Source: Bacteroidia bacterium
GTDB lineage: Bacteria; Bacteroidota; Bacteroidia; Chitinophagales; Chitinophagaceae
DNA length: 64,000 nucleotides
NCBI GenBank assembly: GCA_030427635.1
Contig: JAUIBA010000016.1
Coordinates: forward strand, 1-64,000
Direction of reading: 5' to 3'
The notes under the pieces were generated by a model that was not told where the DNA came from, made no database searches, and was given only the letters and a program-made list of their open reading frames with translations. Below are positions 25,168 through 32,655 of the stretch, in pieces (position 1 is the first letter of the stretch; each line of letters opens with the position of its first letter). Both the position numbers and the translations under genes were made by a program.

Positions 25168-25240
25168 CAGGCGGGTCTCTCGTAGAGAGCCCGCCAATAC
25201 CCAAATGGCGCCAGTGTTTTTCACTGGTGTCTGCATAAAG
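25168..25240. repeat. Intergenic hairpin repeat related to 19763-19860
   Basis: Two stem-loops: GCGGGTCTCTC with GAGAGCCCGC (25171-25194, one bulge) and CCAGTG-TTTTT-CACTGG (25211-25227). They lie between convergent genes and may also work as a terminator pair. A related GGGTCTCTCATAGATGACCC follows at 25275-25294. Confidence 0.5.
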
Positions 25241-25339
25241 GCAAGTGCTTTTTATTTGCTGTTTCGTTTTGTCTCTGGTGGGTCTCTCATAGATGACCCG
25301 CATTAGGGGGGCGTTGGGTTGCCGCAACGTCCAATACCG

Positions 25340-27223
25340 CTATTTATACAGCTCTACCTTCAGGTCGTCCAGGTATATAGGTTTCAGGTCTTTGCTCCAC
25401 ACAAAGAGTTTTATATAGTCTGTTTCGTTCAGTCCTTCGGGTATGCGGGTGAAATAGTACAGCTGTGTCCAGCGGTTTATACCGGTATAGAAGATAGATA
25501 CATAGCTGCTGTCGGCCTCCGTAGGCCAGTTGATGCATTTGTTTTCTATGGTCATGCCCCGCCACAGCTTATCGCCTATGCTGGTCACCAGCATGTGCCG
25601 GAAGTAGTTGGGCTCTGCGGTACATAAAAACCGGCCACTGCATTTCATCCAGCGGGCATCCTTGAAGGTTGCTTTGCTGTATGTGGCCAGTATGCTTTGC
25701 TGCGGGTATTCTTCGTCATGCATGTAGTACACATACTTTTCTCCTGTTGCAGGGTCGGGTACGGTACCGGGCGATGTGGAGTCGTTATAGTGTAGTTCTG
25801 CTACGGTTCCTACCAGTGTCAGTGAGGCAGTATCCGGCTGAAACTCGCCTATATCTCTCACCACCAGGTCTTCATAGCGCAGCCGGGTACGGAACAGCAT
25901 TTGTGCATTGTATTGCAGGTTAGACTCTTCGCTCCACAGCATGCCCCGCATCTGCTGGTAGCTCTGGCTCAGGTTCATAGCTATGCAAAAGAGTATCACG
26001 GCACTGCATAGCACGCGCAGTACTATACCCCTGCGCCATACCCATATTATAAATGCGGCCAGTGGTATAGCCAGCAGGGGGTAAACATGCAGCATGGGGC
26101 GGGAGCCAAAGCCATTTATATAATTGTAGCAGTACCAGCTATACACTACATATATATAGGTAGGCAGCAGCAGCCATAGGGTAGCTGCCCACTGTTTAAT
26201 GCTTCTGAGCAGCAGCATTCCTGCCAGTGCCAGCAGCATGAGCGGGGTGTATGCCAGCCACCCGTTCGAGCAGTAGAAAAGCCCGTCCACTATCCACGGA
26301 TGTTTCCAGAAAAATGACTGCTCCCGGTAGCTGTAGTATAGCCAGTGTCCGGTGGTGGCCTTCCAGTACATCATCTGCGGCAGCATAGGTATGGCAAAAC
26401 AGATGGCCGCCAGTATTATGCCTTTCAGGTTGTCGCGTAGCAGATGCATCCTGGCAATAATGCTCTGCCTGCTGTGCAGACCGTAGAAAACAGGTATCGC
26501 CATACATAGTATGTCTGTAGGCCGCATGATGGTGATAAACCCACACACCAGCCCTATAGCCATAAGCCGCACTACCGATGGACGCTCTGTGGTAATCATG
26601 GTAAGGTGCATGAGCAGGGCATACAGGAAAAACAGGGGCACATGTGCCATGCCCGCCTGCAGAAAGGTAAACCAGAACAGATTGGTACCTGTAAGCAGCA
26701 GTACGCTTACGGTCATAGCAGTAGTGCTGCTATGATAGCGGCGTAGTATGCGGTACACCAGTATCAGCCCCAGTAGGCTGTATAATATATTGCCCAGTCT
26801 TATAGCCCATTCATATGCGGCACTGTATCCGTTTGCCTGTCCTCCGGTAAGCAGGCTGTAAGCATGTGCCGCCGCAAAGAAGGGTAGTTCAGTGAGCGCT
26901 ACGCCATAGGTATATTGGTTGATGATGAACCGGCTACTGTCCTGAGGGTCTATACGGGGCATGGAGTAGGAGCGTACCAGCTCGCTTAGTCCCCTGTCTT
27001 CGGGTAGTGGCTCAAAGGTGGTAAGGTTGTGGTATATAAATACCGATGGCAGATACATATAGTATCCCGCTGCATCACCATAAAATACGGTCTTGTGCGA
27101 TGTGTATTTCCCTGTTACGAACAGGCAGAATATCACAGAAACCAGAAAGAGTATTTTTCCTGGTCTTGTGAGCCGCCGGTACCAGCTCATAGGGGTATAC
27201 GTATCTGTATTATCTGCCTGCAT
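25340..27223 (-). CDS. Multi-pass membrane protein, glycosyltransferase family 39/GT-C-like
   Basis: A 627-residue inner-membrane protein. After a short tail comes helix 1 (ILFLVSVIFCLFVTG). Next is the loop KTVFYGDAAGYYMYLPSVFIYHNLTTF with an acidic residue after the first helix, the place where GT-C enzymes keep their catalytic Asp. Ten or more helices continue to about residue 430. The C-terminal ~190 residues are a soluble, probably periplasmic, beta-rich domain (ASLTLVGTVAELHYND, KCSGRFLCTAEPNYFRHMLV, YFTRIPEGLNETDYIKLFVW). GT-C proteins use lipid-linked sugars, so a role in surface glycan or glycoprotein assembly is likely but unproved. ATG 27223 is preferred over the TTG at 27238. Confidence 0.7.
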   Translation of the reverse strand: MQADNTDTYTPMSWYRRLTRPGKILFLVSVIFCLFVTGKYTSHKTVFYGDAAGYYMYLPSVFIYHNLTTFEPLPEDRGLSELVRSYSMPRIDPQDSSRFIINQYTYGVALTELPFFAAAHAYSLLTGGQANGYSAAYEWAIRLGNILYSLLGLILVYRILRRYHSSTTAMTVSVLLLTGTNLFWFTFLQAGMAHVPLFFLYALLMHLTMITTERPSVVRLMAIGLVCGFITIMRPTDILCMAIPVFYGLHSRQSIIARMHLLRDNLKGIILAAICFAIPMLPQMMYWKATTGHWLYYSYREQSFFWKHPWIVDGLFYCSNGWLAYTPLMLLALAGMLLLRSIKQWAATLWLLLPTYIYVVYSWYCYNYINGFGSRPMLHVYPLLAIPLAAFIIWVWRRGIVLRVLCSAVILFCIAMNLSQSYQQMRGMLWSEESNLQYNAQMLFRTRLRYEDLVVRDIGEFQPDTASLTLVGTVAELHYNDSTSPGTVPDPATGEKYVYYMHDEEYPQQSILATYSKATFKDARWMKCSGRFLCTAEPNYFRHMLVTSIGDKLWRGMTIENKCINWPTEADSSYVSIFYTGINRWTQLYYFTRIPEGLNETDYIKLFVWSKDLKPIYLDDLKVELYK

Positions 27224-27303
27224 GTTTACAGCACACAATAATAGTGACTTTTGGTAGCTTTCCCTTACAGGTGCATCAGATATACTCCGGGTCTGTAAAC
27301 CGG

Positions 27304-27822
27304 TTATACTTTCAGGCCAAAATCATAACGCCCCTGTACTGCCCGTCTTACCATCGCCGTCTGACCGCAGTGGTACATAGTGTGTTTTATGTTCCAGTCC
27401 AGCGATTCATACTTTGTCCGTGCTATGGGGTGGGGTATAGGTGTTGGCTCCAGCATACTGTCCATATCTGCATCAGTAAGTGTTTCCATAATGTCCAGTG
27501 AGCGTTGCTGCACCAGTTTCAGGTGTTCTGTCAGGTCGCTGCCGGTTACTTTCCCCACTGTGGCGGCCGCAGTCCCTTTGGTAAACAGTGCAGCGTATTC
27601 ATTAAAAGGCATAGCCTTGATTATGTCGGGCTGATGCCCCTTTATTACCCATATGGCATGAAAATAATGGCTTAGTATCATATGCCCCACCTGCCAGTTG
27701 AGCGATGTTTCTATTCCTTCCGGTATCACATCCCACTGCTCATGGGGTATACCGTGCAGGAGTTTATGCATCCATTCATATGCGTCCTTTGTCTGTGAGG
27801 TTAATATCCTGGTCTTTGTCAT
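27304..27822 (-). CDS. DinB-superfamily protein
   Basis: A 172-residue four-helix-bundle protein of the DinB/YfiT metal-binding superfamily. The pattern fits: the first helix (TKDAYEWMHKLLHGIPHEQWD), the His in LNWQVGHMILSHYFH and the late His-x-x-x-His (IKHTMYHCGQTAMVRRAVQGR), which supply metal ligands. Family members act as thiol-dependent transferases or have unknown roles; none can be named here. It lies divergent from an exported protein gene and 80 bases from the membrane glycosyltransferase gene in the same direction. Confidence 0.85.
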   Translation of the reverse strand: MTKTRILTSQTKDAYEWMHKLLHGIPHEQWDVIPEGIETSLNWQVGHMILSHYFHAIWVIKGHQPDIIKAMPFNEYAALFTKGTAAATVGKVTGSDLTEHLKLVQQRSLDIMETLTDADMDSMLEPTPIPHPIARTKYESLDWNIKHTMYHCGQTAMVRRAVQGRYDFGLKV

Positions 27823-27916
27823 GCAGTTGCATTTGTTTTATGAAGTTATGACACATCTGCGTCTGGTATGTTATTTTATGTTTCTTAATTACATGTCTGT
27901 CATTTAACGCGTTCCT

Positions 27917-27924
27917 TACCTTTG
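27917..27924 (+). promoter_or_regulatory. Bacteroidota -7 promoter element (TACCTTTG)
   Basis: TAnnTTTG match ending 5 bases before ATG 27930, implying an almost leaderless transcript. Confidence 0.5.
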
Positions 27925-27929
27925 CTGTA

Positions 27930-28640
27930 ATGAAGTTTGCATATTCCATTTTGTTACTGCTTGTTGTAGCAGCGCTGTTTTCTATAGCTCCGGCCCGTGC
28001 CGCCGATTCTCTTGTTGCCAAACGTATTCCGCCCAAAGTGGTACTTGTGGAGTTGTTTTCACAGCAAAGCCGTATGGATGCACTCATCAGGGCCAAAAGG
28101 TATCGTGATACGGCTACACTTTCAAAAGATGCCCGTAAGGCTGTATCGGTAACGGTTAAAGATTTTAAAGACAATTTTCAATATTGCCGTTACTACTTTT
28201 TCTGGGATAAAGATTTTGATGCCATCATGGCCGGACAGTTTGATGGGGTATTGCTGGACTCCAGCTTATCACTGGCTAAAAATGTAAATATTTCCGATAC
28301 AAACTATCTCATTGTTCATTATGGTATCCCGCAGTGGCAGTCTCATAAACGTAAGATGGAAGTGACCAATAAGACTGAAATGGGGGGAAAGCCGAATGGT
28401 TACGGACTTATAATGTGTAATTACCAGATGAAACAGATAGGCTACACATACTGGCTGCGTAATTTTCTGGTGAGTTTTAAGAAGAAGGGAAAAGTGCATG
28501 ACGATTATATTTATGTTTCTAAGAAGTTTGATATAGAATATTATCCGCTGGCTGGCAACGTAAGTGATAAATTGATTGACTACAGAGAGAGCTACAAGCA
28601 GAATCCTTTCAGGTCTAGTGGGAAAAAATCTTATTTCTGA
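27930..28640 (+). CDS. Exported protein of unknown function
   Basis: A 236-residue protein with a signal peptide (MKFAYSILLLLVVAALFSIAPARAA). The mature region starts with KVVLVELFSQQSRMDALIRAKRY and contains a stretch that resembles a nucleotide- or ligand-binding alpha/beta sheet (FQYCRYYFFWDKDFDAIMAGQFDGVLLDS). Later segments are aromatic and basic (IGYTYWLRNFLVSFKKKGKVHDDYIYVSKKFDIEYYPL). I know no family for it. It is the gene just upstream of odhB, but 96 bases apart and with separate promoter elements, so a functional link is not implied. Confidence 0.7.
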   Translation: MKFAYSILLLLVVAALFSIAPARAADSLVAKRIPPKVVLVELFSQQSRMDALIRAKRYRDTATLSKDARKAVSVTVKDFKDNFQYCRYYFFWDKDFDAIMAGQFDGVLLDSSLSLAKNVNISDTNYLIVHYGIPQWQSHKRKMEVTNKTEMGGKPNGYGLIMCNYQMKQIGYTYWLRNFLVSFKKKGKVHDDYIYVSKKFDIEYYPLAGNVSDKLIDYRESYKQNPFRSSGKKSYF

Positions 28641-28697
28641 TAAATGTGAATCTGATTTGTTGCCATTTTACATAGTATTCCTTTCAACTTATTTTGG

Positions 28698-28705
28698 TAA
28701 TTTTG
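28698..28705 (+). promoter_or_regulatory. Bacteroidota -7 promoter element for odhB (TAATTTTG)
   Basis: TAnnTTTG match 31 bases before the odhB start codon. Confidence 0.5.
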
Positions 28706-28736
28706 CATCCCGAACCGCTAAACGTCAAAACGTACG

Positions 28737-29960
28737 ATGACAGATATTAAAGTGCCCGCCGTAGGAGAATCAATTAGTGAGGTAACTCTCGTAAAATGGT
28801 TGAAAAAGGATGGCGAATATGTACACCGCGACGAGCTGATTTGTGAGCTCGAATCTGAAAAAGCTACATTTGAGCTCAATGCCGAGCAGGCTGGTATTCT
28901 GCATATAAAAGCAGAAGAAGGCGCTACACTCGCCATTGGCGATCTGGCATGTACTATTGATGAAACAGCTGAAGCACCTGCAGGTGCGCCAGCGCCAGCC
29001 GCTGCTCCTGTAGCAGAAAAGCCGGCCGCCGCGCCAGCCGCTACCGCAGCCCCAGCTGCTGCATTGCCAGCCGATGTTAAAGCTACTCCTGTAGCACAGG
29101 CTATGATGGCCGATAAGCAGGTGAAAGCAACAGATGTAAAGGGAACAGGCACGCAGGGCCGTATCATGAAGCAGGATGTTCTGGAAGCTCTGGCTAATCC
29201 TGGTCGTCGTGGTGGTGCAGCTGCATTCTCCCGCGATGAGAAGCGCGATAAAATGAGCAATCTGCGTAAAACGGTATCTCGCAGGTTGGTAGAAGCTAAA
29301 AACAGCACTGCAATGCTCACTACCTTTAATGAGGTAGACATGACACGTATCATGAGCATTCGCAAGCAGTATAAAGATACTTTCAAGGAAGTGCATGGCG
29401 TAAACCTCGGTTTTATGTCATTCTTTACAAAAGCCTGCTGCACTGCTCTTATGGAGTGGCCAGCTGTAAATGCATACATTGATGGCGAATCGCTGGTATA
29501 TCATGATTACTGCGATGTGTCAATTGCAGTGTCAGCGCCTAAAGGACTGGTAGTGCCGGTGATACGCAATGCCGAAAGCCTTTCCATGGCCGACCTTGAG
29601 CGTAAGGTAGTGGAGCTGGCTAAAAAAGCGCGCGAAAACAAACTTAGCCCCGATGAAATGGCTGGTGGCACGTTCACTATCACCAATGGTGGTGTGTTTG
29701 GCTCGCTAATGTCTACACCTATTATCAATATTCCTCAGTCAGCTATCCTGGGTATGCACAAAATACAGGATCGTCCTATGGCTATTGATGGTAAGGTAGA
29801 GATACGTCCTATGATGTATCTGGCGCTTAGCTATGACCACCGTATTATTGATGGTCGTGAGTCAGTAGGCTTCCTGGTACGTGTTAAGGAGCTGCTGGAA
29901 AATCCGGAATACATGCTCTTTGGCCATGACCCGATGAGGACATTGCTGGAAGTGAAATAA
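28737..29960 (+). CDS. odhB: 2-oxoglutarate dehydrogenase E2, dihydrolipoyl succinyltransferase
   Basis: A 407-residue core subunit of the 2-oxoglutarate dehydrogenase complex of the TCA cycle; it transfers the succinyl group from lipoate to CoA. Parts in order: lipoyl domain (1-78; lipoylated Lys about residue 42 in [11 protein letters not shown]), an Ala/Pro-rich linker (80-118), the E1/E3-binding domain ([33 protein letters not shown]), and the catalytic domain, with [17 protein letters not shown] carrying the catalytic His and Asp. This E2 type has one lipoyl domain, as in OdhB/SucB. The E1 gene (odhA) is not adjacent, unlike in many Bacteroidota. A strong terminator follows. Confidence 0.95.
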   Translation: MTDIKVPAVGESISEVTLVKWLKKDGEYVHRDELICELESEKATFELNAEQAGILHIKAEEGATLAIGDLACTIDETAEAPAGAPAPAAAPVAEKPAAAPAATAAPAAALPADVKATPVAQAMMADKQVKATDVKGTGTQGRIMKQDVLEALANPGRRGGAAAFSRDEKRDKMSNLRKTVSRRLVEAKNSTAMLTTFNEVDMTRIMSIRKQYKDTFKEVHGVNLGFMSFFTKACCTALMEWPAVNAYIDGESLVYHDYCDVSIAVSAPKGLVVPVIRNAESLSMADLERKVVELAKKARENKLSPDEMAGGTFTITNGGVFGSLMSTPIINIPQSAILGMHKIQDRPMAIDGKVEIRPMMYLALSYDHRIIDGRESVGFLVRVKELLENPEYMLFGHDPMRTLLEVK

Positions 29961-29983
29961 TCGCTCAGTTTATATAGCTTTTT

Positions 29984-30024
29984 AAGCAGGACCGCATCAT
30001 TCCAGGGTGCGGTCCTGCTTTTTT
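29984..30024 (+). terminator. Rho-independent terminator after odhB
   Basis: 13-bp perfect stem (29984-29996 with 30008-30020) then TTTT. Confidence 0.9.
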
Positions 30025-30060
30025 ACTGTTGTTATTTGGCTTATATTTGATGGGTATCTT

Positions 30061-30696
30061 ATGCCACATTCTTCATCTGTTTCCGGTCACCTTCGTCCAG
30101 ATATAGCAGCAAAACTGGATGCCCCCTTTGACAAAACCGGTATGCGTGGCGAAAAGCTAAACAGGAAACATACCAATGAGCTTTTCTTTGAAGATTCTGC
30201 CTTTGTAGGTATTGTAGCGCCGGTTCCGGCCTCGCGTTTCTGCTGGATAGTTAATCAGCATTTTTACACCTCATTTTCCGCTACGGCACTGGTGCATATG
30301 AATGTGGTGGCAAAAGAGGGTAAAGAGGACGAACTGAAAAGAAGTAATGTACAGGAGTTTACAGTACCCACACTATTTGGGGCGCCTCCGCCCCCTGCAG
30401 CTACTCCGTCCCCAGGCGATAGTGCATCTGTATCACATGAGTTTCCCGTATATATGCATGGTGTTGTCAACAGTAGTTTTCGTCATTTGTTATATAAACT
30501 CAGACAGGGGAAGCTGTCGCTGCTTACCGGCACCCGTACGAAACAGTATGATTATCTCTGGATGATACAAACCGCATCGCCATACCATGACGCCCACCTG
30601 ATTGTAGATTTGCTGATGACGGTACCGGAGGTGAGGCTGGCTCAGGAACTCACTGTTGACGATGTGAGTAAAAACTTTGACAACCTTATCCTGTAA
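30061..30696 (+). CDS. Conserved-looking hypothetical protein, cytoplasmic
   Basis: A 211-residue protein without signal peptide or membrane helices. The N-terminal part is charged (HLRPDIAAKLDAPFDKTGMRGEKLNRKHTNELFFEDSAFVGI). A short Pro/Ala/Ser-rich linker (APPPPAATPSPGDSAS) lies at about residues 105-121, after which a compact C-terminal part ends in MTVPEVRLAQELTVDDVSKNFDNLIL. I recognise no family. The start at ATG 30061 is favoured because the open frame further upstream runs through the odhB terminator. Confidence 0.65.
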   Translation: MPHSSSVSGHLRPDIAAKLDAPFDKTGMRGEKLNRKHTNELFFEDSAFVGIVAPVPASRFCWIVNQHFYTSFSATALVHMNVVAKEGKEDELKRSNVQEFTVPTLFGAPPPPAATPSPGDSASVSHEFPVYMHGVVNSSFRHLLYKLRQGKLSLLTGTRTKQYDYLWMIQTASPYHDAHLIVDLLMTVPEVRLAQELTVDDVSKNFDNLIL

Positions 30697-30835
30697 CAAA
30701 GCATACTTCAGGCTAAAATATTAGAACTATCAATACCTTGCTATTGTCAGTCATTTCTTATATTTGTAGCATTGCCTCGGGGTCAGCTGGCCCTTACTTA
30801 GGCGGGAACCCATTAAAGAAGTAAACAACCGGTAT

Positions 30836-31318
30836 ATGTACACACGGATCAGCGCTTTCTTTTTGTCACTTTTTGTGTTGGTATCTGCTCACAGAGCAGC
30901 TGCTCAGAGTATGGATTATCTCAGACACAATAAGATTTTCAATCTTTGTTCATTTGAGCGCGACTGTTCAGGCTGTTACGATTGTGAGTATCAGCGCTAC
31001 ACTGTGCGCATAAAAAACCTGCTGGACAAACAGATAAAGCAGGTATCCTATGTTTATTATTCTGATTCACGTAATAAGGTAATAACACGTCAGGCCACAA
31101 TTGTGGGTAGTGTTATTGACCCTGACAAGATAGGACACCTGATTATGTGTATGCCTAATGGCCGGAACTGGGCTATTACGGAATTGGTGTATGAAGATGA
31201 TACAAAGAATAACTTCATAGTGAAAGATCGCCTTTCTCAGTTCTATCAGGAGCCGGATGAGTGCGACTGTGCCCGGAAGCCCAATAATTATACGAATCCC
31301 AATATTGGTCGTAAGTAA
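30836..31318 (+). CDS. Exported Cys-rich protein of unknown function
   Basis: A 160-residue protein with a signal peptide (MYTRISAFFLSLFVLVSAHRAAAQ). The mature part starts with a Cys cluster (LCSFERDCSGCYDCEYQRY, four Cys in 14 residues) and ends with a second group (CMPNG, ECDCARK), giving seven Cys in all. That suggests disulfides or a metal site in the periplasm. The middle is beta-rich (RIKNLLDKQIKQVSYVYYSDSRNKVITRQATIVGSVIDPD), somewhat like an Ig-type fold. No family is recognised. A bidirectional terminator ends the gene. Confidence 0.7.
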   Translation: MYTRISAFFLSLFVLVSAHRAAAQSMDYLRHNKIFNLCSFERDCSGCYDCEYQRYTVRIKNLLDKQIKQVSYVYYSDSRNKVITRQATIVGSVIDPDKIGHLIMCMPNGRNWAITELVYEDDTKNNFIVKDRLSQFYQEPDECDCARKPNNYTNPNIGRK

Positions 31319-31337
31319 TTATTGAGTAAGGTTACAA

Positions 31338-31383
31338 TAAAGAATAAATGCATCACCGGTTACGATGATGCATTTATTCTTTA
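31338..31383. terminator. Bidirectional terminator
   Basis: Perfect 18-bp stem (31338-31355 with 31366-31383) between two convergent genes, with A/T-rich ends. Confidence 0.9.
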
Positions 31384-31391
31384 AGGCAGTT

Positions 31392-31592
31392 TCAGGATTG
31401 GCTAAACTGGCTGGCTTTGAGTAGAATACTGTCTATTGCTTCCTGTCGTGGCTGTAGTATTTCGTTTGCCAGGTGAGCCAGTATTCTTTTCTCCATGCGC
31501 ACTGTGTGCAGTTGTTCTTCCACAATCGCCCGCGAGTCAGATGCGGGGATTTGGGCCAGTAATGTGTTTGTTTTACGTAAAGTTCTATTCAT
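31392..31592 (-). CDS. 66-residue helical protein of unknown function
   Basis: Small frame MNRTLRKTNTLLAQIPASDS and onward, nearly all helical (RAIVEEQLHTVRMEKRILAHLANEILQPRQEAIDSILLKA), with amphipathic heptads that could form a coiled coil. It ends 9 bases from the bidirectional terminator, which supports it as a true gene. No partner or family is recognised. It is divergent from the epimerase gene, 139 bases away. Confidence 0.55.
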   Translation of the reverse strand: MNRTLRKTNTLLAQIPASDSRAIVEEQLHTVRMEKRILAHLANEILQPRQEAIDSILLKASQFSQS

Positions 31593-31731
31593 TTAATTTA
31601 GTTGTCTGTTTGAATAGAAAACGTGTAGCGGGCTGTAATATTGTAGCAGGATAGAAAAATTATGTTAAACACTATATCCCGGGCAACCTTCTGCCTTCAC
31701 CCGGCATTTCTCAGTAAGTAAAGTGCATGTT

Positions 31732-32655
31732 ATGGATACAATAGGTATTACAGGTGGTACAGGACTTGTGGGGCGGCAAATTGTTACTATGTTACGTGCC
31801 AGGGGGCATAGGGTGGTGATTTTTACCCGCAGGTTGCCTATACATCCCCCTGCCGATGCTATGGTGCAGTATGCGCTGTGGGATTATGTTTCCGGAAAAT
31901 GTGATACTAACGCTCTTGCCAGCATTAGCGCTATGATACATCTGGCCGGTGAACCGGTGGCAGCACGCCGGTGGACTCCCGCACAGAAGGCACTTATTCT
32001 CGATAGTCGGGTAAGAGGGACTTCTTTTCTGGCAGAAATGCTGGCCCGTCATGCCCCGCATTGTCATACGGTTATAACTGCTTCTGCTATAGGCTATTAT
32101 GGGCCAGATGTTGTTAATGCCGCCGCTTTTACTGAAGACGACCCTGCTTACAACGACTTTCTTGCATCTACCTGTATGCAATGGGAGACTGCGGCAGCTG
32201 CTATGGCTGAGTTTACCCGTTTGGTCACTATTCGTATCGGTATAGTATTGGCAAAGGAGGGTGGTGCATTACCTCGTTTGGCAGCTACATTGCCATTGCA
32301 TGTACTTCCCGTACCAGGCAATGGCAGGCAGATTGTGAGCTGGATACATGTACAGGACCTGGCCAGAATGTTCATTCATGCATTAGATGACCACAAAGTC
32401 AGTGGTGTGTATAATGGTGTTGCGCCTCATCCGGTTTCTTTCAGTGAGCTGGTAAGGGCTGTGTCTCATACCCGGTCTGGTCCATTCTGGATGCCACATG
32501 TTCCGGCTGTGGCCATAAGGCTTGCTATGGGAGAAATGAGTGTAGAGGTGCTTAAGAGCTGCACGGTAAGCAGTGCGGCTATAGTTAGTAAAGGCTTCTC
32601 CTTCCGGTTCCCTTTGGTTACGGATGCCGTAAAGGATATTCTCCACGCCGACTAG
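31732..32655 (+). CDS. TIGR01777-family NAD-binding epimerase-like protein (YfcH/SulA-like)
   Basis: A 307-residue protein of the extended short-chain dehydrogenase/reductase class. The Rossmann loop is IGITGGTGLVGRQIVTML. Then come the family-specific IHLAGEPVAARRWTPAQKALILDSRVRGTSFL and ASAIGYYG, and the C-terminal DUF1731-like part (HPVSFSELVRAVS, VLKSCTVSSAAIVSKGFSFRFP). The YfcH-like group is conserved but lacks a firm substrate; the catalytic Tyr lies in the YYG segment. ATG 31732 is preferred over GTG 31723. The gene converges with and overlaps by 4 bases the metalloprotease gene. Confidence 0.9.
   Translation: MDTIGITGGTGLVGRQIVTMLRARGHRVVIFTRRLPIHPPADAMVQYALWDYVSGKCDTNALASISAMIHLAGEPVAARRWTPAQKALILDSRVRGTSFLAEMLARHAPHCHTVITASAIGYYGPDVVNAAAFTEDDPAYNDFLASTCMQWETAAAAMAEFTRLVTIRIGIVLAKEGGALPRLAATLPLHVLPVPGNGRQIVSWIHVQDLARMFIHALDDHKVSGVYNGVAPHPVSFSELVRAVSHTRSGPFWMPHVPAVAIRLAMGEMSVEVLKSCTVSSAAIVSKGFSFRFPLVTDAVKDILHAD

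Noticed and set aside
28718-29479. 253-codon Ala/Ser-rich frame antisense to odhB
   Set aside because: Mirror of the Ala/Pro-rich linker and high-GC codons of odhB; no start context and no family.
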